In this document: one piece after another, positions 12,643 through 26,939 of the stretch | How positions within the stretch are numbered: the first letter of the stretch is position 1 | How the letters are laid out: each line of letters opens with the position of its first letter | Origin: Opisthocomus hoazin | Lineage: Eukaryota > Chordata > Aves > Opisthocomiformes > Opisthocomidae | Assembly (NCBI RefSeq): GCF_030867145.1 | Contig: NC_134440.1 | Location: forward strand, 4,216,001-4,280,000 | Reading direction: 5' to 3' | DNA: 64,000 nt | Notes under the pieces: model-generated | Databases searched by the model: none | Seen by the model: the letters and a program-made list of their open reading frames with translations, nothing else | What the model was told of the DNA's origin: nothing | Program-made: the position numbers and the translations under genes

Positions 12643-15600
12643 GAAAGAGTGCCAGTAACTTAAACCTAGAAATTAAGACCATGGTTCTTCTGTAGGTTTG
12701 GAGAAAGGCTGATTCCATTCTGGTCATTGTTGATGGACACAATGCTTGCTTTCATTTGTGAACATGCGCTTAAAATTACAAAGTAAATCCTTCTGGTTTT
12801 TTTGTTTTTGTTTTTTTTTTTTTTGTTTTTTTCCCAACCAGTTACTCCTCAACTGTATCATAATGCTCATATAATCTTTTTTTCAGAAATTGGACTCACA
12901 TAACTCGTTGGTATGCAAAATATGTAAGGCCCCAGTCTGCTCTGAATTACACCCATGCAAACCGTTGAAACTTAAAAGGGAATTTAAAATATGCATGAGT
13001 AAGGAAAACAAATGAAGCCCTCAATTTACAAACGCTTTGAGATCTGTAGAAGGTCTTTGAACATTTTGTTACCTGTGCCCTCAAGACAGAGAGGGGAGAG
13101 GATCTGATACTTAAGCCAGGATTGTTGAAAACTAGGTTCTTTCAGTGCTTTTGATAAATCAAATACAGTAGAAGCAGCTACTGTCCCACGCTAATTTTCT
13201 AAATTCACTCTAATAAATTAAAAATCTCTAATGGAAAAATATCCTAAGTCTCACGGCTTGTCAGAAATCAACTGTCGTTTTGTTTTGCCAAGAGCAGTAA
13301 ATAAATCCTACATGAACAGACATGAAAGGACTTTCTAGAAGTGGTTGGCTGCGATAATTCCACTCAGGAAGCTGATGAAGAGCGTCAGAGACTGACCGCC
13401 CTCACGTTTGTCGTCTCTTTTCCCTGTGTTGTTATAAAAGAGGGGGAATTTATTTTGCTTTGTAGCATTCGGTGACTTGGACACATGGAGCTGTGCTTCT
13501 GAAGCCTTAATTCTGGGAGAGAACACGTTTTACATATTTTATAAACTGTTTTGACTATTTTCAGATTGACTATTGAACCACAGTGGAAGTGTATGGATTC
13601 AAGATATTTCTGGTGATTGTGTAACTGGAAAAAACTGTCCTGATTTTAAAGTATTTTTGGCATACAAGTGAAAGTAAATAAGCAATTTTAGAGACTCACT
13701 GGAAAGTAATTGCTCCTGCAGGACGCTAGCTGTGCCAGGAACTCTGGCAGATGCACTGAGCCCTCGCTTAATAGCTTAAATTTGAAGCTTAATAGCTTCA
13801 AATGAAAGCATTTTTTTTTTAATGCAAAAGATCAAAACCAAGGCTATATAATCTAAAATGTAAGGCATTTGGAAAGAATGGATGCCTGTGAAGGGAAATG
13901 TCTAAACATATGAACTGCATTAGGAGAGCATATGATGGAAGAAAGCCTGATAAGCTCCAGAGACACCTTAGCTTGCCATGGTGGGAAGCACGAGCTGTGG
14001 TGGCGGTGACATGGCCGTGACGCTGGCAACGAGTATGTTGAGAGCCCAGAGCCTGGTGTGGGGATGAAGCTGCCTTCGTCCACGGCTCTGTTGCTGGCAC
14101 GCAAACCTTTGGTCTTATCAGGGGTGATCTTGGGCTGATCAGCCCTCCAAGAGCTTGGACCAGCTGAATTGCTGGTGGTGATGACATGAGAGAGAGCAAG
14201 AGCAAGAGAAGCACCTTGTTTCGGGTGACCATGAACCAGCAGGACGGCAACCTTTAGATAGGAACAGTCTGTCCCTGCGCTTCCATCTAGTGATTCATCG
14301 GTGACTACGAAAGAGTCATAAAAGCACCACTGTCAGCTAATGTGTCACTAAAGGAAGTGTTCTGCTTTCTTTCCTAAACAAGAAGTTAACAAAGTATTAT
14401 TTTTCACTGCCTTCATGCTGTAAGCTGGCATTTCAAAGGCTGAAGCTACTGTCCTTTGTTGTTGCTTTACTTGCTCATCTTGAAGTTGTAATTGAATCCA
14501 CCCAGGCTGTTTTGCAGGCCTCTCAACTGTTGGTTCTCTCCACAGCTCGTCCACATAAAGCCCTGCTATTAGCTCCAGCAGTTTAACAGTCGTTCAGTAA
14601 ACCTCAAGAGGCTGTGGACAGCCACATGCTCTGTAGTGAAGGACACAAGTGGCTTTGAAACTGAAGCCACCTGCAGAAAAACTTCAAGAGAGGTGTTTGG
14701 GCAACCCCCTCCCCCACCTCAAGTTTTGTTTTTTCTTTTCTTTTTTTCTTTTGACCAACATTTGTTCAAGCTGCCCTTTTCCTGCGTTCCAGCCTGGGGG
14801 CTATAGCACAGCAATGACTTTTCCGGGAGGAAATTTATCCTGGATCTTTGTAGATGCTCCTTTGGCAATCCAGCCCAACTGGCCATGTCTAAAGAAGCTT
14901 AAGCCTTCCTGAGATGCTCAGAATACTTCAATGCAGCATGACAGATGAAATAAAGCATTTTTAATGTTTCAGGACGTGTGGCTCTGTCTTCAGGATTTGT
15001 ATCTGTGTTCAGTCAACATAGTGTCAAAGTATTAAATCAGCCTTACAAGCATTAGCTCTCCATTTACTCTAATGGGACATTCAATTCCCTTCTTCTGAGA
15101 CGCACCAAGGCAGGAGAAAGGAAAGCCTCCAGAGAGAGAAAAGCTTCCAGGTCACAACAAAATGCCACCCAGCCAGTGAAACTGAGAGACGTGCGCATCT
15201 CTGGTCCCATTTCCCTGAAAGTCAAGCTATGAAACGGCTCCAGCTCAGTCGGCCACTTGCTGCACACCTGCTCCCTGCAGCCGCCAAGTAAACGAAAGTT
15301 GTTTCCCTCCTTGCGAGCCGTGAGTGAAAAAGCTGCCTGTGCTGGCCTCAGGTTGGTGGGGCTTTTTTTCGGTAGTACTTTCTGCTATATTATAAAATAC
15401 TGTCCTGGACAGTAAGTATGAGGTGCTGCAATTGTTAGTATTAGCAAAGGTCTGGTTTCTTGACTGATGGAGATTTACATCATAACTCATCTTTTGTTGG
15501 TACTTAATTTTTAGAGCAAGCATAGTTAAGTCATTGCATTCTGATTAAATTACATATATATCAAAAACATATATAAACCATCTCTATATAACCTATATTT

Positions 15601-18600
15601 ACATGTGCAAGTGTGCATACACACACATATACATACACAAACCCAAGGATTTTATTTGAGAGGTGCATTGGAGGAGGGCTACAATAGGAGAAGGGCTCTT
15701 GACTCTGTAGATAGAAACACCCATTCAAAAAGAAGCTATTTAGCCACAGAGCGTGTTTTTGAAATTAAATGTCTGAATATGTCTTTTGGGGGGAAAAAGC
15801 CAACCCCCTCCCCCCCTTGTTGTGTGTATAAATACATATCATGTATGTGTAAATACAACAGAAACCATCACTAGCTCAGCAAGAAATGCACAAAGCAAGT
15901 GTGCCCCAATTAAACCTCTCAAGAAAGCCCATCCAAGGCTCCAGCCTTAAAAAGGCGGGAGAACAAAGCACAAGGCGACTGCTGGCGGGGTTACCCCACC
16001 GCTGTAAATCTCACGAGCTGTCCTATCGTGTGTTCATCTGGGTGTGTTTGTTTGACTGGGGTTTTATGCTTGTAAGCCAACCCCATCCCTCCTACGATGC
16101 TGCTACATCAGCTGTGGTGTGGGGATGGTTGCTACGTGATGGGATGCCGATGCTGTGCCTTTTCCATCTTGCCACTGCCTCTGCCTTTGGCCATGTGGCA
16201 GCGCTTCCCAAGTAAAGGGGCTTGTGGCAGCAGAGGAGCAGCTCAATTTTTCACCCCAGACGCTTCTGTAAAGGGATAATCCTGCAAAGCGTGGCTGTAC
16301 ACCTTCAAGGAGTCACTGGCACTGGGCCGGCAACGGGATATGGGCAGCAGGAGGAAAACAGGCAGCTTTCGGGGTGTAACGAGCCGTTTCAGGGACATGG
16401 TGCAGACTAAGCGCTACCTTGTGTATTGGCTTTTCACTTGGCTGTTTGGCTTTGGTTTTGCCAAATGCACAGCTGACTTTTCAACTCCTCCACAATTTCA
16501 TATCAACTGAACAAGTCGTTAGAAACCACCGAAACTCAAACCTCTACGAAAGCCCTGGGCCCGTGAACCGTGAGCTGCTGTACAGAACCTGGTGCAGGGG
16601 CTGAGCTGACACAGCGTAAAACAGAGTGACTGTTAGTAACGCTCCTTTTTCCCCTTGGAGCTGATCTGGGGGGTGCTGCTGTGGCTGCGGGGAGATGCTT
16701 CTGGAGAAGGACATGACAGCCCCTGTCCCCGCAGTGTTTGGGTGCCAGGCAGCGAGACCCTGGCGTTGTCACCTCCTCCTGCTGGTTTTCTGAGAGCTGA
16801 GAGCTCCAACAGCCTTTTCTGCAGAAAAGCAATTCTTTAAACACATTGCCTTATTTGAAACTGCCGTCTGAGCACACACAGAACTCATTGCATCTCACCA
16901 ATGGCATTGCCGGTCTCCTTTAGTTCTCAGCCTTTGCTATCACCGTCACTTTTGTGCAAGGTGGGTGTTGCACAGGCACTGGCCCTACAAAAGGGATTAG
17001 AACCCAGCTAGATTTACAAGTGAGCTCTTTAGGGCAAGGACTGACTTTTCTCTTCGGTGCTTGCTCACTTTGTGGCGCAGGGGAGGCTTTCCTGTGCTTG
17101 GGACTTCTCAACACCACCGCACAAGTCAGTGCCAATAAAATACTACAAATCAGGGCAGGCCAATGCTAGGGCCGTTTAAGTAGCGGGTGATGTAATATCG
17201 CCGTATGCAATAGCATATCGCTGGGATTTGCAGCGCTCGAGCAGCCGTGACGGGCTCGCTGCAGGAAACGGCAGGGTGAAATTCTCTGGCCCTTCTGGTG
17301 TGGGTCAGATGGGGAATCACACTGCTCTCCCCAGGCTTCAGAATCTCCCTCGCCTTCCAAATTACTCTTGGCTTCTCCACTTGCGCAGCTGGTAAGGACG
17401 TGCTATGAGGCAACCCCTATAGGCACTTTGGATTTTGAAATAAGTTGCTCAGAGAAGCAAGTTAGTCATTGTCATCCTCCCCCCTCCAAAAAAAAGTCCA
17501 GGAATAAGGTCTTAGAGCCAAAGTGAAGTCTGCCAAGGAACTTGGCCCTTGGGTGGAGATTACTGATATTGTATTTGTTATACTAGGCAGGAGAGGACAG
17601 ACCATTCTTTAAAATAAGTTACAGTAAACAAGCTGGGTAGCCGAGCCCTTCAAATGTTTCATTACTGATGAGTTTTAACGTTAAGAGCTTCTATCATATG
17701 AATCTTGATCAAGGGAAAGATAAATGTGCTGTTTTTTAGCATTTCACTACAAACACAGTGTTTGTGCCAACTGACACAATGATTAAATATGATCCTCTCT
17801 TCTGAGAAATGAGGAGAACTGTAACCGCACCGAGCTCTCCGCCGCTGATACGAGATAAAAAGCGGCAAATCGTGTGTGGTTTCCTTCAGACCAAACTTGC
17901 GGCGTAGCGTTTCGTGAATGATGTTGTCCAAAGTCAAAATAATCTGTTTTGCCCACAGGTATTTTTACAGAAGGCTGTAAGAGTGTATTTTTCTACAGAA
18001 TAATAGAAAATGTTCGTTTATCCTTTGCACTGTGCTCAGTGTTGGCTCTTTGTTAGTGCAAATAGGGGTTCAATGCACCAGTATGGGAATTAATAGGCAC
18101 CCAATTGCTTTTATTCTAAGGATGGCTAAAAAGGCAAGCCAGCTTTAAAACAAGCTGGAGTTGTGTTCTTTTAAAAAAAAAAAAAAAAATTAATATTCAA
18201 GACTTTTTCCCACCACTGCCCCAGCCCCTCTCCCAGCTCCTGGGTGCTTTTGGCTCGCTGCTCTTGCCGAGCGGTGCCACCAATAGCCCCATGCACGAGC
18301 TCAGCTCAGTGCCATGCAGCATCGTGACGACTGCGACAGCAGCCCCATCACTGACCCCTGCTGAAGCCATGGTGCTGGTTACCACAGAAAATGAAAAGCA
18401 GCTGTTTGTTTCTTTTCAAGAGCATCAGAAAAACAAGATGGTCTGCTCCCCAAGTGGGCCGAAGGCTTCTTCAGCCTTCTCACTTTCAGCCACATCGATA
18501 GCAACTGGAGCTTTTCCAATCTATTTCATTGATGATCTCTGCAGGCCCGTGGGAATTAGCTACAACTGCCCTTCCCCTGCTGTAGACCAAGATAAAAGTA

Positions 18601-21600
18601 GTGATGGAGCCACTCCTCAAAAAAAAGAGGTGAAGAATTGCAGCCCCAGACACCTCGCCACCCTGAGGGTGCTACAAACTTTGTGCTTTGCAGCCTCTCA
18701 AAGCCCTGCAGAAGGTTTGGTTTGCTAAATCTAAGTAGGATGCCTCACCCTTCTGAGCAAAGTGCAGCTGTACTCGCGCTTCCTTCGTAGAAAACACTGA
18801 CACCGCACTGGTAACTCCAGTTAACAGCAACCACTTTTGCCAGACTCCACCAAAACGTGAAGCTTTGCTCAGCGCAGCTCAGTCATGCCTGGTTCCCCAA
18901 GCTTCAGCAGGTTTATCTCCAGCCCTTTAAGTTCTGTTTTACAGGGCTTGGGCTCGGTGCAGTCCCAGCTGTGCAAATCACCTCTTCTGCAGCATCTGGG
19001 CAGCCCTGGAGAGCAGCACTGGCACTGCCTGGGAATGAGGTCTTGGAGGAAATTTGTTGTGACCAACACCTGCTAATTCCTCCTGTGCCCTGAGACGGCC
19101 TCACATTTGTGATATGGTCTTGAAACCTTTCCTCTTCCGACAGAGGTTTTTGATGGCTCAGAACTGAAGGCTGTGGCTGATGGGATCCAGCATGAGGCAT
19201 GATTAAATGCTGGACCATGAAAAGGCATGCAGAGAGCCTCCCTTCAGAAATGCACTACGGATGCAGGGAAAAGCAGCTGTAACATTTATCTGCTCTCTCA
19301 CTCTGTGGGTATGGGGAGAGGAGATGGTCAGAAGCCAGGAGACGTGAGGCCAGCATCCCCTGCGCAAGCACGAAGCCAACAGCTCCTAACCCGTATGGCG
19401 AAGCGAAGGGTAACCCATACCCTGGAAGAGGAAAGGGGAAAATACCTGGTACTCAGTCCAAAAAAAGAGGCAGTTATTTCCAGCAATGGGCTTTGTAGGT
19501 GGATGGAAGGCAGGGAGCAGAACGTTTTTGGTACCAGCTGCCCAACAAGGCATGATGGGACACACATGCGCCATCGCTCCTTCCCACGCTGCTGGCTTCC
19601 CCCGTGCCCTCGCGCAACCGCCACTCTCACTCGGGATCCGTGCAGGAAACGTGGGTGAGAAGTTCTCCGAGAGCAGATGTAATCCCGCCACGGGCTGCCC
19701 ACGGAGGCACCCAGGCACCAGCCGCCCTCCGCGTTGACTCAGCGCCTGGTGCCCCACTCTCAGCTGGGGACGTCCCTTGGCACCTGCAGGAAACTCAAAC
19801 TGAGTGTGGAGGTGTGCGGCTTGTTGCGAGGGCAGGAGCTTTGATGAGCTCAGCAGGGGAAAAAACCTCTAGGAAGGATTAGTCTGAAGTTTTGGAGGCG
19901 AGGGACTGCTATGGTCCTTTCTAGCGTCACCTTTAACACCACGCACTGCACAGGGTCCACTCCATGCCCATGGACACGAGCGGCTGCAGCAGCAGCTCTG
20001 GGGCTGCAGTTTTTGGATGAATCTTCTGGAGGAGAGAGCCCCATCTTCATACAAGGACCCCTGAGCTCTCCCTGGCATCAGTTCTTCCAGCAGCACATAC
20101 ATGCACGCAAATACACATGCTCTGGAAGCAAAAACTTCTTTTCTGACTTGACTTCGCTTAGCTTTAGCCACTGCAGCTGCTGTTTCTTTTCTCTGCTGAA
20201 TTCATGTTCCTACCCCAATAAAATAATAAAAAAATCTTGTGTTTGCTACAAAAAAATTTCACTTCATTAATCTAAACCCCTCTGGCTACACTGTCACAAA
20301 ATACTGCTTGGAAAAAAGAAAGCTGCTTCAGCTCTGCTGCCTGGGAGAGCTCGGTTACGCAGGCGCTTAAGTCAGGAAGGCCAAAATGTTCCCTCCTTTC
20401 TCACCACCCCCACCAGCAATGTTGCAAGAGTGAGCAAGAGGGAGAAAAAAAGCTCTTCCACTGCCCTGTCCATGCACTCTGTCAGTCCCTCAGAAATAGC
20501 TCCTGTTGTCACCAGCCCCTGACATTTTTGGTGTTTGACACAACACACGGAGATAAGTTTGGGGACACCATTTTTGCACAGCAATCCAGAGCCATCTGAG
20601 CGCTGCGGCGCTCTCAGCACGGCTCTGGCCTTGCCTGGAGATGTCGGGATGTTTTGGGACAGTGCTGCCCGAGCAGGCGTAGCACAGACCGGCGCTGGCG
20701 AGGGCCACGTGAAGCTTCTGTGGCCAACCAAGTGCTGAAATGAGCTGAAAACTGCCGAGGGTTTCCTTTTGTGTTACAGAATAAAAAGAAAAACAAAATC
20801 CTGGCTTTCCTTATGGTAGACATCGGTCTGATCAGTAACAAAAAGATCCTTTTGCCCATCTCAGGTAGAGAATTTGCTCTACAGAAATAACATTGATTTC
20901 TGAAGGCAAGGGATGTTTCAGAAAAATTTTAAGATTGGAAGTTAGACCATCTGACTAAACAGCCATGGATTAGTGCAGTAAAGCTTGTGTAGTGCTGCTT
21001 CTTCTGAAGGATTAAAAGGAGCCCGCAGTTATTAGAATTTCTCATGATGCACTTTTTAGGACAAATGTTGGGCTATCATCATGCTGGGTTTTGTTGCTGT
21101 TGTTTTTCCTTCTCGGTAGTTACAGTCACTTCGGATAAAACCAGTGACAGCAGCTACGGAAAAAACCACTCCAGCTTTATCAAATGGTCCGAATGAGGTT
21201 TGCTATAATCAGCGAGTGGTGTAATTCTGTACAGAATATTAATTGCAATATTGGCCCCCTTCCAGCTCAGCTCTCTACAGCTCCGTTTAAATGCTGCTTG
21301 CTCTGATCTAACACTGGTTGTAGATGTTACCGGACTTTTTTTGCCATTAACTGCATGAGGCAGAAGGGCTGCTCCTTTCAACACATAGATCATTCAGCGC
21401 ACGGAACGCTTCTTGTTTGAGAGCCCAAAGAGAACATTTTATCATCTAGTGAATCTGAAATTTTCTTGGATAGATCTCAATCCTGCACCATACAAGTCTG
21501 CGAGTATTTAATGAAAGCTAAACAAGGCTGGCATTGTTATGATTTATGGATTCATTGTTTATTTGCTAAAGGCTTCTTTACAAGACTTATATCACCCTGT

Positions 21601-23940
21601 TAATTACTTCAAATATGTCCATCTGCACTCAAATAATAAAAATATATGTATGAACTGTAATGAAATACCATGCTGAACTGTGCAGGGCAAGAAAAATCAT
21701 TCATGCTGCAACTATAGCAACTACTAAAATAGCAAAGTACACTGATTTCTGACATGAACCTGTTCCTAATGTCCAAAAGACACAGTGTGCCGCGAGCTTT
21801 ATATACCAGCTCCCAAAATATCCGAGTCCTGATAGGATGAGAAAATACTGTCATGTTCTTGCACCAGGCCAATTACAAAGCTGTAGTTCCTGTGCTGGTA
21901 AAGATGTTTCCTGTTGATAACGCAAAAGGACAACATAGCACTTAGCTGCTAATGTTATCTGGGACCCTTGTGACCTCTTGGAAACTTTAACAATTGTAGA
22001 GCTCACAACACGTAGAAGCGCTCTGTCTTGTGCTTTTGTTTTAATAAATAAGCAAGAAAGAAAATAAACACTTGTTCTGCAGCCATGTGCTCGCTATTGG
22101 TCAGGGAGTAATCAGAGGTGGCTGGAACGTAGATGAGAGCTCAGCTCTGTTAGCAAAGGGTTCCTACCTCTGCTTGACCGATAAGTCCTTTTCTAAACAA
22201 ATACAGGGACAAGGTGGAATTTTACCCTGTAATATTTTCTTTTGTAAATTTTAAACATATTCCTTTTCAACTCTGTAGACTCTTCTCATGTTTGAAGATT
22301 AAAAAGCAGATTTCATTTGTTTATAAGGCTGGCATTTCTAAACAGACCTCGTTCATATCCTCCAAGCCTTTTCTCCAACTTTGACACTGAAGGCTCTCCA
22401 AACTCTTCCTGTCTTTGTAGCTCTGTCCCATCTCCTTGGCTAGACCACAGCAGTGACCGGTACGCAGCCTTGAACACAGCACTCCTGGAGCTTTAAGGAA
22501 GAACCTCTTGAAAAGATAAAACCACAGCTGGATTTGGGTATTGTATTACCTCTGAACTATTTCTAAAGCACAGTTGATATCTCCTACCCAATGATTTTGC
22601 CAGCCTACTCACAAAGCCCTTATGGTAAAACCTCCTAAATCTTGATCCAACAAGAACCCCAGTGCCTCTGCTCGCTCCTGGACTTTGTGGGATTCTCGAA
22701 TTCCTCACTGCCTGCTTGTGCAGGAGCAAGCTTACATTCACACAGGCAGGAACCAGCAGCTTCCACAAGCTCTTTAGCCAAGTGGAAAAACCCAGAGTGA
22801 GCGTTGTCCTCTCTCTGATTTGGATCATAGGCTTGACACCCGGTTTCCCAACAGTGCAATCCAGAGTCTGCTGGCAAGGAGTCACTCTGCAGAGCCATTC
22901 TTGAGATCCAACAGATACATCAACGACCAAGGACTTGAAGATTCATAAATAATAGATTATGGATTTAGCCTAGTCTGCCTGACTTCCCTAGATGTTCTTC
23001 TCTCCTTCAAAATCTGTGGTGCAACAACCACGCTGCTTCAGATTGTCTAGGAAAGTCTCAAATGAGGTAGAGGATGCTCATTAAGAAGGACAGAAAAGAG
23101 TTTTTCTCAACTTAACAGAAAAACGTTTTTAAAGCCTTATAACTGAATATTTGGGCTTTAGTTCCGTGCTAAGGCTGAGCCCTTTCAATGCTGCTTAAAA
23201 CACCCCAACCCCTCCTCACCTCTACCTGCCCAACTGGAAGAGCAGAGATAAAACTAGTCAGCGTTTTTCCTTGCTCAATTGTTTTTCCTGCTGGAAAGAG
23301 GCAGAACTTCTTGCGATAGTTTCCTTTGAGCAGTGCTTATTCACAGCAAGTCACAGTGGGAGAGGGTGGGAGGCAGAGTTCATTCATTTTTGTAGCATAA
23401 CATAGAGCAGATTGTGTTTGGATTTCACTAGATATTTGTTGTTCTACGTTTCTTTGCTTTATATTGGAGAAGGGCCTGCAACAAAACTTTGATCCAAGGT
23501 ACAAATCCACAGCCAAGATTTGAACTAAGCCTACAAAACTTTCTCCAGAACGGGCTGTAGCCCAGCACGCTGACTTTGGGAGCGTCTTGTTCTTCACGTT
23601 GCTGATCATTAGATTCAGGCCTGTTTCTACTTATTTATTTGACCATCAGCCTGCAAATGAACTTGGAGGCTCCAGGTGCTAGTCCATAATTTTTTCAGAC
23701 TAACCCAGAGTAATTCCACCTACAGCACAACGGAGCTGCATCAGTGCAATGCTGAAACTGCCAGGGCAGGCAGCAAGACCAGAATGAGCATGAAGAGGTG
23801 CTAGCAGCTTGGAGGGGAAAGGAGAAGAGGAGGAAGAGAGAGAGGCCATAAGGTTAAGCTGGGCATAATTTCTGATATTAAACTCAAAATTATCCAGATC
23901 TTCCAGTCCAACCAGTCTGCCAACAACCACAGAGAGGCAG
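10481..23940. other. Intergenic, no gene recognised
   Basis: About 13.5 kb with no recognisable exon. GC rises in patches at 13.9-14.2 kb, 16.0-17.4 kb and 18.2-20.8 kb, where several open frames of 100-150 codons appear. None shows a known domain, and they overlap one another on both strands, as expected from stop-poor GC-rich sequence. Simple tracts include CA-rich sequence near 11,158 and 15,620 and an A run at 18,174-18,189. Confidence 0.5.
12607..12636. repeat. (AT)15 microsatellite
   Basis: Thirty bases of uninterrupted AT dinucleotide, followed by GTATAT. It lies in non-coding sequence. Confidence 0.95.
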
Positions 23941-24152
23941 AACAAGAGGAAGAACTTCTTCACTCTGAGGGTGACGGAGCCCTGGCCCAGGCTGCCCAGG
24001 AAGGCTGTGGAGTCTCCTTCTCTGGAGATATTCCAGACCCGCCTGGACAAGGTCCTGTGCAGCCTGCTCTGGGTGACCCTGCTTGGGCAGGGGGTTGGGC
24101 TGGGTGACCCACAGAGGTCCCTGCCAACCCCGACCATTCTGTGATTCTGTGA
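23941..24152 (+). mobile_element. CR1 LINE, 5'-truncated 3' end
   Basis: The stretch reads like the 3' terminus of an avian CR1 element. It has the 'gaagaacttcttcactctgagggtgacggagccctgg' type block, then the 'ggctgtggagtctccttctctggaga' type block, then 'ccctgcttgggcag', then 'cagaggtccctgccaaccccgaccattctgtg'. It ends in the short tail repeat ATTCTGTGATTCTGTGA, as CR1 does in place of a poly(A) tail. Only about 210 bp remain, typical of 5' truncation, and no reverse transcriptase is present. Divergence looks moderate. This is the clearest evidence that the genome is avian. Confidence 0.9.
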
Positions 24153-26939
24153 ACAGCTGAAGCTGGAAAAGCAGCTTTAATCTCCCCCTGCGAGGCCATT
24201 GATTCTGCAGGGCTATTGACAGTCTCAATTTCAGACGGCTGTTTGCTCCAACTTCCTGGGAACTTAGCCTAGAACGCGTCCTAATAAAACAAGGATCCTT
24301 CATTTTCAGGAGAACACACACAGATCCGAGTTTAGCTACAACTCCTATCTTTAAAAACACATTATGTTTTTCTGTTTAGGAACTGGTGTGCAAGGAACAG
24401 AGCGGGACGCACTGCTGCCCACAGCAATGGTCACGTCATACAGAGCCCACAGCCGAGCTGGCCACCATCCGCACCCTGACCCTGCACTGCCAAAAGATCA
24501 ACACTGCAAGCCCAGTTCACCAGCCCTGGGAAGGGAGGAAATACAGAAGGACCCAAACTCTTTAATGCGCTAATGACAGAGTGAAATAACTACAAAAAGG
24601 AACCTCCTGCATCTGACTGCAGCCAGAGATGTGAGTAACTGTGCTTTCACAAACGCTGAGTCAAGACAACGTGCCGTAACTACTAGAGAAACAAGTTTTA
24701 TCTGTGCGTAGGGAGGGCATGACTTATATGACACTCTAGATTGCACAAAATTCAATGGAAAATAAGGTTTACAATCGTTCACGATTTCAGTACAACTTCC
24801 CCTGTAGCATAAATGACTTTGTTGTATAATTAATTACCATAGCAATTAAGATAATTCAGGTTGTCCCTTAACTTTGCTCTCTCATGCTCTTTTCTGCAAG
24901 GCCATCAACTCTCGCGGTGCCAGGGCTGCAGAAATTACAAACAGCAGTGGGTGTCAACCACAGAGGGGAAAAAAAAAGTGCTGAACGAATTGCAACATAC
25001 TGCATTTGGCACAAGATAAAGACCAAGGCGCCAAGGTCTAGCCCATTTCTTGTCACAGAATATAAATTCAGAAATAAACAGGTGCAATCTCTTAACCCAA
25101 GACAAACCCGCTATGGGTAAAGTCTTACTGTCTCTCTTCATGTGTGAGAATGTTTTCTAGACAAAACCCGCTCGGATTAGAGTCAAGAAGCAAATATAAG
25201 CAGTCCAAACAGAACACAGGCATAAAAGGATGGCAACAAGGAGGAAAGAGTAGAAACACGTAAAAGAAAACCAACGAAAGACCCACTCGTGCTGGAAGAC
25301 AGAGGTGGAATGCAGCTTCTCTAACACTCTTGTTTTATTCTGTTGGGAGGCAGGCTCTGGCTTCTTTTCTCGAGACAAAACCAGTTTTCTCTAGAGATAA
25401 TCAAGCGGGGGGGTGGGTGGAAAGAAGAGATACTCCTTCTCCTATGTTGTACCAAACGGGCTTCCAGACCACCAGCCGAGTGTGACTGTGTGACCCAGCA
25501 ACGTCCACCACCACCACACAACTCCAACGCTGCGGAGCGGCTCACCCCTTCCCTCTGCGCCGATGTCCGCTCCTCTGTTTCACAGTTTTGTCATCACCAG
25601 CCACAGGAGAGGAACAGAAAGAAATAAGGTTAAGAGAGAACTGCCAAGCTAAATTGAGAAGTTACTGAACTCCAAAAATCATACCACATAAGCCTAAAAA
25701 TTATAGTTTTTGGTTTTTTTTAAATGAACTCAGAGGAACTAAAAATGATACCTTCCAAATCAGAAGACACATTTTGTACAAGCTGTTCGAGTGCACGATC
25801 TGGTAATTCACAGGAAGCCCGCAGCATGCTCCGATTGCCATCTACTGGCAGAGCTGGCCGGGGAGGGCAGGGGAAAATAACCCGACCTGGTAGATTGTTG
25901 CAATCTTTCATTCTAAGAAAACCAAGATAGATACACACACACACACCCCCTCCACTACAGGAAGTAAAGCTACTCGTCTGCTCCAGTGAGGGAGTGCCGC
26001 TGACGCACCTTGACGAACAGCTATCTAATCAGCTACCAATTAAATAATGCGCAGACGAGGTTACAGTTTTGCATGCGTGGAGGGGGAGAGAGGGGAATGC
26101 TTCCCGCTGCCAAGATATTCTGAGCCAGCTGTCCCTGTCAAGGCTGGAGCGGGGGAAACGCATCTCAGCTTGCTAAGAAAAACCAGCCTGCTGCCCAGCG
26201 TACTGCAGCAGCCAGACTGCGGAGAACACTTCAACATGGCTGGCTTAGCACCGGGAACGGACGCGTTTTCAGAGCCACTTACACAGCTCAGTCTTTTCAT
26301 CTTCCCAATTCCAGTAACACAGTTAGGAAACCATGCCGAGCTGAAAACACAGGAGAGATACTTTACTGCTGATTTGAATTAGGCAAGCTGTCTTTTAAAA
26401 GTATTTTATATCAGGCACTTACTGGAACGTAGTGGCAGACCATCATTTACATTTTTCCACATTAGGCAGAGAACAGAAGCCACCAAGGCAAGCAAGATTT
26501 GACAGTTGCTGCAAGAACAAAACTTACTGAAAATAAAAGAGTTACTCCTTGAACAAGAGCTAGTGCTCGAATGCCACCCCATCTCTCTGCCCCTGCTTGT
26601 ACACCTGTGTAAGTACCCAGGGCCTCTGCATTTCAACAGTGAACAGATGAGAAGTGGGTTTGGTCTTTTTTTTTTTTTTGCTTTCTGCAATAGAGGGTGC
26701 TCATGAGCACCAATTTTATGGGCCATGTGCAAACTTTGCAGAGAACAAGAGAGAAACAAAGATTTTGCCAGCAGTTGGCAAACAGGAATACTTTCGGCTT
26801 TCACGAGGTTCAGTCCCACTCACCCAGGCCTCGCACCAGAACCACGAGGGTACTCCAAGACCGGAGGCTGCAGCTCGCTGTAGACCAAACTGAACAAAGA
26901 CGAGCGAGGTACAACTGATTCAAAGAGGACTTTTGGCCC
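24153..26939. other. Intergenic stretch between the CR1 fragment and the AP1M1 3' end
   Basis: No gene seen. It contains a purine/pyrimidine-mixed region at 25.4-26.3 kb with a moderate rise in CpG, a short CA tract at 25,933-25,946, a T run near 26,670, and one strong CTCF-type motif listed separately. Confidence 0.5.
25836..25848 (-). promoter_or_regulatory. CTCF-type binding motif
   Basis: On the minus strand these 13 bases read CCAGTAGATGGCA, a full match to the CTCF core CCASYAGRKGGCR, with a plausible flanking CTG on the 5' side. It lies about 1.1 kb beyond the likely AP1M1 poly(A) site, where a domain boundary would be reasonable. Occupancy cannot be judged from sequence. Confidence 0.55.

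Noticed and set aside
13819-14250. 143-codon minus-strand open frame
   Set aside because: Not matched to any family I know. The composition is ordinary for a chance frame in a GC-rich patch.
14284-14296. Second intergenic CTCF-like word (CACTAGATGGA on the minus strand)
   Set aside because: Two mismatches at conserved positions of the core; too weak to report.
22493-22930. 145-codon minus-strand open frame
   Set aside because: No recognisable motif, no splice context, and overlapping frames on both strands of the same segment.
23890-24360. 156-codon minus-strand open frame
   Set aside because: Most of it is the reverse of the CR1 3' end, with no reverse transcriptase or other domain.
1-26939. 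KLF2, expected next to AP1M1
   Set aside because: No C2H2 zinc-finger pattern or HTGEKP-type linker in any frame. It probably lies beyond the left edge.
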